A DNA stretch of 64,000 nt from Streptomyces gelaticus (GCF_014649535.1 NZ_BMTF01000030.1:1-64000), one strand, 5' to 3'. Positions 8,094 through 16,604 are shown, counted from the stretch's first letter. The notes: generated by a model not told the origin, from the letters alone. Numbers and translations: made by a program.

Positions 8094-9955
8094 TACGCCA
8101 CATCCATACGGTCGAGAAGGGAGGAGAGCACGGCCACCACATCGGAGCCCGCGAAGACGTACTCGTCGACGCCGCTGTACCCGGCGGGCCGGCCGGCGAG
8201 GAACACCCGCCGCGCACCCGCCGCAGCCAGTGCTTCGGCGACCGCGGCGGCCTGCTCGGCATAGAGCGCGTCGCTGGAACAGAGGCACGCCACGGTGGCC
8301 CCGCTGGCCCTGAAGGCGTCGGCGGCCGAAGCCGTGTCGACCGAGACCGGGTCGTGGACCGGTTCGATTCCGCCCGCCTGGAAGAGGTTGGCGGCGAACG
8401 ACGCGCGCGCGGTGTGCGCCGCGGCGGGGCCGAGCGCGGCGAGGAACACCTTCGGCCGCTCCCCGGTCGCCGTCAGGTGGGCGTCCGACCGGGCGCGCAG
8501 CGCCTCGAACGCCTCGTCGCGGCGGACCCTGGGCAGACCGCCCGAGGCTTCGGCCGGTCCGGGCGGGACCGGTTCGCGCTCCACCGGACGCTCCGACAGG
8601 TGCGGGAACTCGCTGACCCCGGTGACCGGCTCCTTGCGGCGCGCCAGATTCTTGCTGCGCGCCGCCCAGGTGGCCGCGAGTCGTTCGCCGACCATCCCGG
8701 AGCGAAGGGCGGCCCCCTGGCCGCCGGAGCGCTCGATCTCCTGGAAGAACGACCATGCGGCGTCGGCGAGTTCGGCGGTGAACCGCTCCACGTACCAGGA
8801 ACCGCCGGCCGGGTCGATCACCCGGGCCAGGTGCGACTCCTCCAGCAGGATCGTCGAGGTGTTGCGGGCGATGCGCCGGGCGAACGCGTCCGGCAGGCCC
8901 AGCGCGTGATCGAACGGCAGCACGGTGACGGAGTCGGCGCCGCCGACACCCGCTCCCAGACATGCCAGCGTCGTGCGCAGCATGTTCACCCAGGGATCGC
9001 GCCGCGTCATCATCACCGACGACGTCACCGCGTGCTGGCGCTGGGCACCGGACCCGGCGGCTCCGCACACCTCGGCCACCCGGGACCACAGCCGGCGCGC
9101 GGCCCGCAGCTTGGCGATGGTGAGGAACTGGTCGGCGGTCGCCGCGTACCGGAACTCCAGCTGCCCGCAGGCGTCTTCGACCGACAGCCCGGCATCCGTC
9201 AGCGCCCGCAGCAGGGCGACACCGGTCGCCAGCGAGGCGCCCAGCTCCTCGGCCGCCGAACCGCCGGCCTCGTGGTAGGGCAGCGCGTCGACGGTCAGCG
9301 CCCGCAGCCCGGGAAACTCCTGTACGCACCGCTGCGCCCAGTGGACCGCGGCCGACGGATCGGGCTCGGCGCCGGTGCGGGCGGCCAGCCCCAGCGGGTC
9401 CGCGCCGAGGTTGCCGCGCACGCTCCGTGCGTCGACGCCGCGCTCCGCGCAGACCCGCAGCAGCTCCGTCGCCGCGGCGTCGGTCTCGCCGCCTGCATCG
9501 AGCACCACGGGAGCCAGATCGAGGTAGACACCGTCCAGGGCCCCCGCCAGCGCGGACACCGGAACACCCGAGGCACCGCCCACGGTCAGCCACAGCGAGG
9601 TGACGCCGTTCTCCAGATCGGCGAGCACCGCCTCGTTGAGGCGCGCGGGATCCGTGAGGGCGTGCCGTTGCCGTACGTCCCAGCCGCCCGCCGCGTTGCC
9701 CTCGGGCTTGCTGCCGCGGGTGAAGGGGGCGAAGCCCGGATATCCGGCATCGGGCGCGCTCTCGCGCGAGGTGTAAAGGGGGCGGGTGATGAGCCCGTCC
9801 TCCACCGTGGTGGACAGCGCTTCCTCGGCGGCCGAACCCTCGGCATCCTTGCCCGACTTGCGCAGCACACCTTCGACGAGGCGTTGCCAGTGCTCATGGG
9901 CGGGGGCAGGGAACTCGGCGGCCAACGAAAGCCCGTCGGCAGGCAGGACCGTCAT
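8093..9955 (-). CDS. mutA: Methylmalonyl-CoA mutase, small (non-catalytic) subunit
   Basis: A 620-residue partner of MutB in the alpha-beta heterodimer. It shares the mutase fold (ITRPLYTSRE near residue 55, ARNTSTILLEESHL near 345) but its C-terminal domain lacks the DGHDRG cobalamin ligand motif, so it is structural rather than catalytic. It is the promoter-proximal gene of mutA-mutB-meaB. The ATG at 9955 starts MTVLPADGLSL. Transcription presumably begins in the 435-base gap to the divergent phosphatase gene. Confidence 0.96.
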   Translation of the reverse strand: MTVLPADGLSLAAEFPAPAHEHWQRLVEGVLRKSGKDAEGSAAEEALSTTVEDGLITRPLYTSRESAPDAGYPGFAPFTRGSKPEGNAAGGWDVRQRHALTDPARLNEAVLADLENGVTSLWLTVGGASGVPVSALAGALDGVYLDLAPVVLDAGGETDAAATELLRVCAERGVDARSVRGNLGADPLGLAARTGAEPDPSAAVHWAQRCVQEFPGLRALTVDALPYHEAGGSAAEELGASLATGVALLRALTDAGLSVEDACGQLEFRYAATADQFLTIAKLRAARRLWSRVAEVCGAAGSGAQRQHAVTSSVMMTRRDPWVNMLRTTLACLGAGVGGADSVTVLPFDHALGLPDAFARRIARNTSTILLEESHLARVIDPAGGSWYVERFTAELADAAWSFFQEIERSGGQGAALRSGMVGERLAATWAARSKNLARRKEPVTGVSEFPHLSERPVEREPVPPGPAEASGGLPRVRRDEAFEALRARSDAHLTATGERPKVFLAALGPAAAHTARASFAANLFQAGGIEPVHDPVSVDTASAADAFRASGATVACLCSSDALYAEQAAAVAEALAAAGARRVFLAGRPAGYSGVDEYVFAGSDVVAVLSSLLDRMDVA

Positions 9956-10390
9956 GCCCAGATGCTAGGTCAGGGCGCTCGAGGGCAGCATGGGTTCCAC
10001 TTGTGACCTTGCCCTCTCCGGAGCGCACTTGATCCTTCACCCACCGTCGCGTAGGCGGCCGGCTCCGTGCGCGTGCGAGCATGCGCGGGACGGGCCCGTC
10101 CCGCGCCCGGCGCGAATCGCGGGGCCGGGAATTCATGGGCCTTCCTGCCGGTCCGCACATCGTTCGGCGTTGCCCTTCGGGTGGTTTTCCGGAGAGGATT
10201 CCGCTATTGGCGTGGTGCGCCTCTGACCTGGGTGTGAGCGGTTGCGATTTCATATTGCCCTTGCCTTCGTCGGTGCCCCCGATCGATTCCGCCCGGCGTT
10301 TTACTTTGTCGATTTCCCACCTGCGTGCGACGTTTGATCCGGCCAGGCCGAATGAATTCGGACACCTGTTGGGAAGTGGGGAAGTTCACC
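9956..10390. other. Divergent intergenic region, mutA / tyrosine phosphatase
   Basis: 435 bases without a convincing gene between two diverging transcription units, so it should hold both promoters. Its right half (about 10210-10340) is less GC-rich than the surroundings, as promoter DNA often is. A long perfect palindrome lies at 10083-10106 (listed separately). No riboswitch fold was recognised; in particular no clear B12-box element is visible upstream of mutA. Confidence 0.6.
10083..10106. repeat. 24-base perfect palindrome upstream of mutA
   Basis: GCGCGGGACGGG at 10083-10094 is followed immediately by its exact reverse complement at 10095-10106, with no loop. A loopless palindrome suits a dimeric repressor operator better than a terminator. 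It is about 130 bases upstream of mutA and 285 bases upstream of the phosphatase start. Confidence 0.6.
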
Positions 10391-11188
10391 GTGCAGACCG
10401 CCAGAGCCGTCCCGGCATCCACCGTCCTCAATCTGCGTGACCTCGGCGGCATCGCCCTGGGCCCGGATCGCCGGGTCCGGCCGGGTGCCGTGCTGCGGTC
10501 CGGGCAGCTCAGTGCCCTCGACGCGGCGCAGGACTCGCAGGTGGCCGTGCTCGGCATCCGTACCGTCGTCGATCTGCGGACCGCCGACGAGCGTGCCGCG
10601 GCACCCGACCGGTTGCCTCCCGGGGCCCGGCTGTTCGTCGCCGATGTGCTCGGGGACAACCCGGGCGTGGCGCCCGCCCGGCTGCGCGCGCTGCTCACCG
10701 ACCCCGTCGAGGCGGAGCGGACGCTGGGGGGCGGGAAGGCGGAAGGGCTGTTCGCGGACACTTACCGGCAGATGGTGCTCTCACCCGGCGCGTCCGCCGC
10801 CTACCGGGCCTTCGTCGAGACGGTCGCCGACGACCGCGCCCGCCCGGTGCTCTTCCACTGCACGGCGGGCAAGGACCGTACCGGCTGGGCCACCGCCCTC
10901 CTCCTGATGATGATCGGCGCATCGCGCGATGTCGTGCGCGCCGAGTTCCTCGCGGTGAATCCCGTGCTGCGGGTCGCGTTCGCGCCCTACGTGCAGGACT
11001 TCCTCGACGCGGGCGGCGACCCGGAGATCGCGTCCGCGATCACCGAGGTCCGCCCGCGCTACCTCGACACCGCGCTGGACGCCGTGGAGGAGAGGTGGGG
11101 CGGGCTCGACGGCTATGTGCGCGACGGGCTGCGCATCCCGGAGGCGGCGGTGGAACGGCTGCGCGACGGACTGGTGGTGCCCGCCTGA
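10391..11188 (+). CDS. Tyrosine-protein phosphatase family protein
   Basis: A 265-residue cysteine phosphatase of the Y_phosphatase3 (bacterial PtpB-like) group. The P-loop HCTAGKDRTG places the nucleophile at Cys157 and the phosphate-binding Arg five residues later. The N-terminal NLRDLGG and VVDLRTADER motifs are typical of the family. It may act on phosphotyrosine proteins or phosphoinositides; no signal peptide is visible. The GTG at 10391, after a purine-rich GGGAAGTGGGGAAG, gives the family N-terminus; an ATG frame from 10325 adds unrelated residues. Confidence 0.9.
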   Translation: MQTARAVPASTVLNLRDLGGIALGPDRRVRPGAVLRSGQLSALDAAQDSQVAVLGIRTVVDLRTADERAAAPDRLPPGARLFVADVLGDNPGVAPARLRALLTDPVEAERTLGGGKAEGLFADTYRQMVLSPGASAAYRAFVETVADDRARPVLFHCTAGKDRTGWATALLLMMIGASRDVVRAEFLAVNPVLRVAFAPYVQDFLDAGGDPEIASAITEVRPRYLDTALDAVEERWGGLDGYVRDGLRIPEAAVERLRDGLVVPA

Positions 11189-11247
11189 GTGCCGATCCGG
11201 CCGGCTCTCCCTCCCGCGCACCCGTGAGGCGATGCCGCACTCCGGGG

Positions 11248-11275
11248 TTGACTTCATACCCCCAGGGGGTATGTT
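11248..11275 (+). promoter_or_regulatory. Copper-responsive promoter with CsoR operator
   Basis: A -35 box TTGACT (11248-11253) and -10-like TATGTT (11270-11275) are separated by 16 bases. The spacer is filled by ATACCCCCAGGGGGTAT (11256-11272), a perfect inverted repeat about a central A that matches the TACCCCC-N-GGGGGTA operator of CsoR copper-sensing repressors. Apo-CsoR bound here would block RNA polymerase; Cu(I) would release it. No csoR or copA gene lies in the window, so the regulator must be encoded elsewhere. Confidence 0.85.
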
Positions 11276-11326
11276 GTGTGCGTCGGGAAGCGCTGCCTCC
11301 CGGTCGACCCGATGGAGGAAACCGTC

Positions 11327-12268
11327 ATGAACAACGCACTGAGGATCACCGCCTTCGCCGCCGCGCTCGCCGCGACCTTCGGAACCGCGTACGGAGTGGG
11401 CAGGGGAGTCGACCCGCTGGTGACCGCGGAGGGCCGTCCGGCGGGGCAGCACGGCGGTCACGGCGGGGGAGGGGAGGGTGGGGCGAAGCCGGCGGCGGAC
11501 CACGCGCCCGGCGGACTGCAGGTGTTCGAAGGCGGTTACACGCTGGTCCTGGAGACGCCGACGGTGCGGGCCGGGGACCGCACGGAGATCCGGTTCGCCG
11601 TGAAGGACGACAGCGGACGCAAGGTCACCGCCTACCAGCGTGAGCACGGCAAGGAGCTGCATTTCATCCTCGCCTCCACCGACCTCACCCAGTACCGCCA
11701 TCTGCACCCGGTCCGGGCGGCCGACGGCACCTGGTCGACGCCGGTCGACCTGCCCGAAGCCGGTGGCTACCGGGTGTTCGCCGACTTCACCCCGGCGGCC
11801 GCGGGTGCCGAGAACCTCACGCTGGGCGCGGATCTGGCCGTCTCCGGCGCCTACCGCCCCGCCGCTCTCCCCGCCCCGGTCGCCACCGCCGAGGTCGACG
11901 GCTACCGTGTCACGCTCGGCGGCGAACTCCGCGCCGGCCAGGCCGGTGAACTCAAGCCGTCCATCAGCAGGAACGGCCGCCCCGTCACCGATCTGGAGCC
12001 CTACCTCGGCGCGTACGGGCACCTGGTCGTCCTGCGCTCGGGCGACCTGGCGTATCTGCATGTGCACCCGAACGAGGGCGGCCCGGGGCCGGTGGTCTCC
12101 TTCACCGCGACGGCGCCCAGCGCGGGCATGTACCGGCTCTTTCTCGACTTCAAGCACGAGGGCAAGGTGCGCACCGCGGCGTTCACCGTCCGGGTGGCGG
12201 AGCCGGGCGACGACGGCGCAGCGCACCAGGAGGGCGGGTCCGAGGCGCCTGCCGGACACACGCACTGA
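11327..12268 (+). CDS. Secreted copper-regulated protein, heavy-metal-binding type
   Basis: A 313-residue exported protein. Residues 1-30 form a signal peptide or membrane anchor (hydrophobic ITAFAAALAATFGTAYG). A His/Gly-rich stretch follows (about residues 44-62). Two beta-sandwich halves come next with paired histidines, YRHLHP near residue 130 and YLHVHP near 248, each able to bind metal; the C-terminus is HTH. Together with the CsoR operator just upstream this supports a role in extracytoplasmic copper binding or delivery. Start: ATG 11327 after GGAGGAAA; exact biochemical role unknown. Confidence 0.8.
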   Translation: MNNALRITAFAAALAATFGTAYGVGRGVDPLVTAEGRPAGQHGGHGGGGEGGAKPAADHAPGGLQVFEGGYTLVLETPTVRAGDRTEIRFAVKDDSGRKVTAYQREHGKELHFILASTDLTQYRHLHPVRAADGTWSTPVDLPEAGGYRVFADFTPAAAGAENLTLGADLAVSGAYRPAALPAPVATAEVDGYRVTLGGELRAGQAGELKPSISRNGRPVTDLEPYLGAYGHLVVLRSGDLAYLHVHPNEGGPGPVVSFTATAPSAGMYRLFLDFKHEGKVRTAAFTVRVAEPGDDGAAHQEGGSEAPAGHTH

Positions 12269-12271
12269 AGC

Positions 12272-12286
12272 GGGCGCTTCGCGCCC
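12272..12286 (+). terminator. Short hairpin after the copper-regulated gene
   Basis: GGGCGC-TTC-GCGCCC, a perfect 6-bp stem with a 3-base loop, begins three bases after the stop codon. Confidence 0.5.
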
Positions 12287-12405
12287 CGAAGAGGCCCTGC
12301 GGCTGGGTGTGTTGCCCGATGGCGGATGAGCGTGCGCCGGATGCCGCCTCGGGCTCTGGGTATCGTGAGAGGGCCGGATTTCGAAACCTCTGAGAGGGGC
12401 GTACG

Positions 12406-12810
12406 TTGACCGAGCGCAAGCCTGCGGGTGTCAGCTTCGAATCATGGGTCGACAAGCAGATCCGGGAGTCCGAGCAGCGCGGCGACGTCTCGCAGTTGCC
12501 GGGATTCGGCAAGCCGCTCGAAAGTCTTGAGGCCCCCTACGACGAGAACTGGTGGATCAAGCGGAAGATGCAGCGCGAGGGGGTGTCGGTGCTCCCGCCG
12601 GCGCTGGCCCTGCGCAAACAGGCGGAGGACGCGGCCGAAGCCGTGTCCGGGGCGCGGACGGAGGCCGAGGTGCGGCGGATCCTGACCGAGGTCAACGAGA
12701 AGATCCGGGCAGCCCTCAGGCGGCCGCCTGAGGGACCGCCGCTGAACCTCAAGCCCTTCGACATCGACGCCGTGGTCGCCGAGTGGCGCGCGGCGCGCGA
12801 TCCCTCATAA
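12406..12810 (+). CDS. DUF1992 (DnaJ-homologue C28-type) domain protein
   Basis: A 134-residue protein with the conserved DUF1992 signature: the N-terminal IRESEQRGDVSQLPGFGKPL, then ENWWIKRKMQREGV, and a helical C-terminal part. Human members are called DNAJC28, but bacterial members lack a J-domain and have no settled function. It starts at TTG 12406 after GAGAGGGGCG. A sigma-B-like promoter is possible: GGAT at 12339, 15 bases, then GGGTAT at 12358-12363. Confidence 0.88.
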   Translation: MTERKPAGVSFESWVDKQIRESEQRGDVSQLPGFGKPLESLEAPYDENWWIKRKMQREGVSVLPPALALRKQAEDAAEAVSGARTEAEVRRILTEVNEKIRAALRRPPEGPPLNLKPFDIDAVVAEWRAARDPS

Positions 12811-12847
12811 CCCTCGACGGACTCGCGAGTGGGCGCCCGGCAACCGG

Positions 12848-13357
12848 ATGCGTAATACTCCACTCATGAGATCGGGTATTACGCGCCGAAGCGGCGGGGT
12901 ACGTCGGGAGGCCGTGCGCATCAGGCGGGCCGCCGCCCGGGACGCGAAGCGGCTCACCCGGCTGGTCAGGACGTCACGCGCCTACGAGGGGCCGTACGCC
13001 GCCATGGTCGCCGGATACCGGGTGGGCCCCGACTACATCGAGACCCATCGGGTCTTCGCGGCCGTGGAGCCCGGCACCGAGCAGGTGCTGGGCTTCTACT
13101 CGCTCGTTCTCCAGCCGCCGGAACTCGACCTGTTGTTCGTCGCCGACGACGCGCAGGGACTCGGCATCGGTCGCCTCCTCGTCGGGCATCTGCGCGGTGA
13201 GGCGGAGCGCGCCGGCCTCACCGGTGTCCGTATCGTGTCGCACCCACCGGCCGAGGGGTTCTACAGGAGTGTGGGCGCCCGGCGGACCGGCACCCTGGCG
13301 GCCAACCCGCCCGCGGTGATGTGGGACCGGCCCGAGCTGCTGCTTCCGATCACCTGA
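12848..13357 (+). CDS. GNAT family N-acetyltransferase
   Basis: Acetyl-CoA-dependent acetyltransferase of unknown substrate. The GNAT fold begins at VRIRRAAARDAKRLTRLV (about residue 23 of the longest frame); the acetyl-CoA P-loop is QGLGIGRLL with LDLLFV just before it, and HPPAEGFYRSVGAR is the typical last motif. Up to 169 residues. The start is uncertain: ATG 12848, ATG 12866 or GTG 12914 are possible; GTG 12914 best matches family N-termini but its GGGAGG is only two bases away. The stop is certain. Confidence 0.85.
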   Translation: MRNTPLMRSGITRRSGGVRREAVRIRRAAARDAKRLTRLVRTSRAYEGPYAAMVAGYRVGPDYIETHRVFAAVEPGTEQVLGFYSLVLQPPELDLLFVADDAQGLGIGRLLVGHLRGEAERAGLTGVRIVSHPPAEGFYRSVGARRTGTLAANPPAVMWDRPELLLPIT

Positions 13358-13426
13358 CGCGGGACGGCGGGGCCGGCCGGGACGCGTGCACGAGCCCCGG
13401 CCGAACCTCCCTCTCAGGACGTCCTG

Positions 13427-13816
13427 TTACGACGGAAAGCCGCCGTACGGGCGCGTGATGATCTCCATGGCGTGACCGGCGGGATCGAGGAAGTACACAC
13501 CCCGGCCGCCGTCGTTGTGGTTGATCTCGCCCGGATGCTTCCTGTGCGGATCCGCGAAGTACGCGACCCCGAGATCCTTGATCCGGGCGAACGCGGTGTC
13601 GAACTCCGCTTCCGAGATGAGGAAGGCGTAGTGCTGCATGGTGATCGACGCTTCGGGAATGGTCGCGAAGTCCAGCGTGACTCCGTTCGCGGTGGTGACC
13701 GGGATGAACGGGCCCCATTCCTCGCCGATTTCGAGCCCCAGTATGTCCGCCAGGAACTCGGCGGACTTCCGGTTGTCCCGGGAGTGGACGATGGTGTGAT
13801 TCAACTCGACTGACAC
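13427..13816 (-). CDS. VOC superfamily (glyoxalase-like) protein
   Basis: A single-module vicinal-oxygen-chelate protein of 129 residues. The N-terminal HTIVHSRDNRKSAEFLADIL and C-terminal GVYFLDPAGHAMEIITRPY are the family hallmarks; His and Glu in these two stretches are the expected metal ligands. Members include glyoxalases, dioxygenases and antibiotic-resistance proteins, and the substrate here cannot be told. GTG 13816 is the start. It faces the preceding acetyltransferase across a 69-base gap. Confidence 0.9.
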   Translation of the reverse strand: MSVELNHTIVHSRDNRKSAEFLADILGLEIGEEWGPFIPVTTANGVTLDFATIPEASITMQHYAFLISEAEFDTAFARIKDLGVAYFADPHRKHPGEINHNDGGRGVYFLDPAGHAMEIITRPYGGFPS

Positions 13817-14028
13817 TGTGGAATGCCTCCAACGGGCATCTCACGGGCACCTCCACGCCTCACCCGGCCGGTGACCGACGCGCGATGCCGTACTCAAGAG
13901 CGTAGGTGAGGACGCAGTGGCCGTCGAGGTCGGGAGAACGATCCGGCCACCACCCCGGCCGGTGTGACCGGTTACCGTGGGGGAGGGGAGAAGGTGAAGT
14001 ACTCCGGGTATTGGGACGGAGGCTCCCG

Positions 14029-14544
14029 GTGACCTCGACAGCACGTCTTCCCGACAGTCAGGGCCGCGACGGCGGCCGCCACGAGACGCCCGAGGAACGC
14101 GCGGACCGGCGGTGGATCGATCTGCTCCAGGAACTGCGCGTGGCCCAGACCGGCGTCCAGATCCTGTTCGGCTTCCTGCTCGCCGTCGTCTTCCAGCCCC
14201 GCTTCGTCGAGCTCTCGGACACCGACCGCATCATCTACGTGGTCACCGTGATGCTGGGCTCGGCCACCGCCGGCGCCCTGATCGGGCCCGTGACGTACCA
14301 CCGGCTGCTCACCGGCCGGCGGCTCAAACCGCAGACGGTCACCTGGGCCTCGCGCATGACCGTCGTCGGGCTCGTCCTGCTGTTCTGCACCATGTGCTCC
14401 GCCCTGCTGCTCATCCTGCGGGTGGCTCTGCACAACTCCCTCGCCCTGTGGCTGGTCGGCGCCATGGCGCTGTGGTTCCTGGTCTGCTGGTTCGTCTTCC
14501 CGGCCTGGGCGCTGGCCCGCTCCTCGTCCGCGCACGGGAAATGA
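14029..14544 (+). CDS. DUF6328 family membrane protein
   Basis: A 171-residue integral membrane protein of unknown function. After about 40 polar residues it has four hydrophobic segments: GVQILFGFLLAVVF, IIYVVTVMLGSATAGALIG, VVGLVLLFCTMCSALLLIL and ALWLVGAMALWFLVCWFVF. ELRVAQTGVQILFGFL is the conserved DUF6328 signature. GTG 14029 was chosen because GGAGG lies seven bases upstream; a longer frame from 13906 has no ribosome site. Confidence 0.88.
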   Translation: MTSTARLPDSQGRDGGRHETPEERADRRWIDLLQELRVAQTGVQILFGFLLAVVFQPRFVELSDTDRIIYVVTVMLGSATAGALIGPVTYHRLLTGRRLKPQTVTWASRMTVVGLVLLFCTMCSALLLILRVALHNSLALWLVGAMALWFLVCWFVFPAWALARSSSAHGK

Positions 14545-14595
14545 CCACGGTCCGCGCACGTGGAAAGCGGCCCCGGGCCGGGGTGATGGCGCGGG

Positions 14596-15423
14596 TCAGC
14601 CGGGATCGCCCGCCGTGAACCCCTGGACGTCCGTCACCGTGAAGAGCCCGCCGTCCGGGTCCAGCAGGGTCGCCTCGCTGCCCCGGTCCAGCGTGCGCTG
14701 CCGGACCAGGCGGCCGCCGTTCTCCCTCGCCGCCACGACCGCGGCCGCCACATCGGTGACGGGGAAGTACACCTGCCAGTGCGGGCGGATCATCGGGTCC
14801 GGTGCCGCCTCCACCGCGCCGGAGCTGATCCGGGCGAGCCGGCGCCCGTCGCAGTCGACGATCACCTCGTCCTTCTCGTACGACACCTCGCAGCACCCCG
14901 GGTGCCCGCTCGCCCAGCCGAGCACTTCCCCGTAGAAGATCGCGGCGTCGAAGGCATTCCTGGTGTGCAGACGCAGCCAGGCGTGCGCATGGCCGTCCGG
15001 GGCGGGGGGCGGGGTCGCGGGCTCGGTCCGCTCCCAGATGCCGAACACCGCACCGTCCCGGTCCGCCGCCAGTGCCCCGCGCCCCGTGCCGAGAGCCATC
15101 GGCCCCACGGCGACCGTGCCGCTGCGCTCACGGATGCGTGAGGCGGCCGCGTCGGCGTCGTCGACGGCGAAATAGGGCATCCAGGCCACGGCCATCCGGT
15201 AGGCGGTCGCCACCGCGCCGATCCCGGCGACCGGTACGCCGTCGCGGCGTGCGACCGAGAACTCCTGCCCCAGCTTCGCCGGACGGAAGGACCACCCCAG
15301 CACGGCGGCGTAGAACTCCTGCGCCGATTCCAGATCGCGGGTCACGAGGTTGACCCAGCAGGGCGCTGCGGGTCCGGACAGCGGCGCCGGTGACGGCGCC
15401 CTCCCCGGGTGGCTTCCGGTCAT
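14596..15423 (-). CDS. Two-module VOC family protein
   Basis: A 275-residue protein with two tandem glyoxalase-fold modules (about residues 15-130 and 150-265), each beginning with a VNLVTRDLESAQEFYAAVLG-like or WLRLHTRNAFDAAIFYGEVLG-like strand and ending in a PDGGLF/DRDGAVF-type strand. Such proteins resemble the 27 kDa antigen CFP30B family. ATG 15423 begins MTGSHPGRAPS. Function unknown; substrate binding between modules is an inference from the fold. Confidence 0.87.
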   Translation of the reverse strand: MTGSHPGRAPSPAPLSGPAAPCWVNLVTRDLESAQEFYAAVLGWSFRPAKLGQEFSVARRDGVPVAGIGAVATAYRMAVAWMPYFAVDDADAAASRIRERSGTVAVGPMALGTGRGALAADRDGAVFGIWERTEPATPPPAPDGHAHAWLRLHTRNAFDAAIFYGEVLGWASGHPGCCEVSYEKDEVIVDCDGRRLARISSGAVEAAPDPMIRPHWQVYFPVTDVAAAVVAARENGGRLVRQRTLDRGSEATLLDPDGGLFTVTDVQGFTAGDPG

Positions 15424-15561
15424 GGTGCTACTGCCTTCATCGGTTGCGGGATATGCGTCCGCCCGTACCCGTCGGGCCCTCACCAGACTCACCGGGAGCA
15501 GCCGACCCCGCAACACGCGACTGCTTTCCCGGAGGACCGCTGCCGCGAGAGGTCCGCGGGG

Positions 15562-15894
15562 TCAGTCGCGCTGCTCGTCGGTCTCGCGGTGGATGGGCTC
15601 GTTCCCGTGGTCACCGAGCTCATAGGGCGAAAGGCCCCGGCGGTCGGGCGGGAAGTGGTCGTCGCCGTGCACATCGCGTTCCTCGACGTGGCTGCGGTGG
15701 TCCGGCCGTGGTGGCTGCTCGTCGGGTCTGGGTGGTGGCAGTTCCTGGGCCCGGCGCCGCATTCCGAGCCAGACCGCGCCGATCAGCACGGCCACCAGCA
15801 CCACTCCGACAATGCCCATCACCGACCCGGTCGCGTCCCGGCCGTCGGCGAAGGTGAGGGCCAGCGAACTCAGGTCTGCGTTCGAAACGTCCAT
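15562..15894 (-). CDS. DUF6479 family single-pass membrane protein
   Basis: A 110-residue protein with one membrane helix (about residues 25-45, GIVGVVLVAVLIGAVWLGMR) followed by a Pro/Arg/His-rich cytoplasmic tail containing the family signature LSPYELGDHGNE. Function unknown; the family is abundant in Streptomyces. A sigma-B-type promoter lies directly upstream, suggesting osmotic or general stress control. Confidence 0.85.
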   Translation of the reverse strand: MDVSNADLSSLALTFADGRDATGSVMGIVGVVLVAVLIGAVWLGMRRRAQELPPPRPDEQPPRPDHRSHVEERDVHGDDHFPPDRRGLSPYELGDHGNEPIHRETDEQRD

Positions 15895-15903
15895 GCTTGG
15901 CGG

Positions 15904-15928
15904 ATACCCCGAGGCAGATCCCTCACTC
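15904..15928 (-). promoter_or_regulatory. Candidate sigma-B-type promoter of the DUF6479 gene
   Basis: On the minus strand GAGT (15925-15928) is followed after 15 bases by GGGTAT (15904-15909), fitting the Streptomyces sigma-B consensus GNNT-N14-16-GGGTAC/T. The -10 lies about 10 bases from the start codon, giving a short leader. The -35 part is weakly constrained, so only the GGGTAT is informative. Confidence 0.45.
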
Positions 15929-15985
15929 AGTAATTCTCATGAATTCATGTTTTAAGTTGATATGACCTAAAAGGCGTTTCGCTCC
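15925..15985. promoter_or_regulatory. AT-rich divergent promoter patch with palindrome
   Basis: About 60 bases of unusually low GC between the DUF6479 gene and the divergent unknown gene at 16101. It contains the perfect palindrome CATGAATTCATG (15938-15949). Probably promoter or nucleoid-protein binding DNA; a comparable AT-rich patch occurs near 26630-26680 upstream of the baeRF gene. Confidence 0.4.
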
Positions 15986-16100
15986 GAGGGTTCGCGATCG
16001 GCCCGAATGCCGGCGGCCCCGTGTCGCCGTCGCCCAGTCACGGGGCGAGCCTGGAGACATCCCCGAATCGCCCCGGGGGCACCGAGCGGAAGGAACCGCG

Positions 16101-16490
16101 GTGAACACCATCAAGGAGAAGCAGACGGAGGACAGCGGGTACGCCCAGGAGGTCTCCGTCGTCATCAGCGGGTGCGAGAAGGCCGACGCGCGGATGGTCT
16201 TCGACGTGCTGCGGGCCGCGTTCACCACCGACCGGGCCTCGGTCGACGTACCGCAGGACGTCGCGGGCAGGCGTCCCACCGTGTGGGTGGTGACCGTCGA
16301 CGTCACCGAGGCGAGGGTGGTCTCCGGGCCGGTCGCGCTCGGTGCGCCCGTGAGCGTGGACGTGCAGGGCGGTTACTGGGCGGTGGAGCGGCTCCGCCAG
16401 AGCCTGGCGCACGCCTTCGACGTCACGGTCGTCGGGACCGTCTCCGGCGACCAGGAGGAAGAGGTGCGGCTGCGTCTGGCGAGCCGGTAG
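16101..16490 (+). CDS. Protein of unknown function upstream of the aldehyde oxidoreductase operon
   Basis: A 129-residue soluble protein, not recognised. It reads as alternating strands and helices (VSVVISGCEKADARMVFDVL, TVWVVTVDVTEARVV, AVERLRQSLAHAFDVTVVG), suggesting a small alpha/beta fold. ATG 16101 follows GAAGGAACCGCG. It ends 114 bases before the (2Fe-2S) subunit gene and may or may not be co-transcribed. Codon use is typical of the window, supporting a real gene. Confidence 0.7.
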   Translation: MNTIKEKQTEDSGYAQEVSVVISGCEKADARMVFDVLRAAFTTDRASVDVPQDVAGRRPTVWVVTVDVTEARVVSGPVALGAPVSVDVQGGYWAVERLRQSLAHAFDVTVVGTVSGDQEEEVRLRLASR

Positions 16491-16604
16491 ACCGAATGGG
16501 CCGACCGGTCCGGAGCGCGGCCCGGTGGCGGAGCAATGGGGCAGGAAGCCATCGCACGTCTGGTAGAAAACGGGCAAAAGACCACCCCTGAAAGGTGCGA
16601 GTGC

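Noticed and set aside
5112..8264. 1050-codon plus-strand frame across meaB and mutB
   Set aside because: Antisense to a complete mutase operon with all catalytic motifs; third-position bias fits the minus strand.
9956..10390. Cobalamin riboswitch ahead of the B12-dependent mutase operon
   Set aside because: No B12-box-like conserved core or suitable fold could be seen in the mutA leader.
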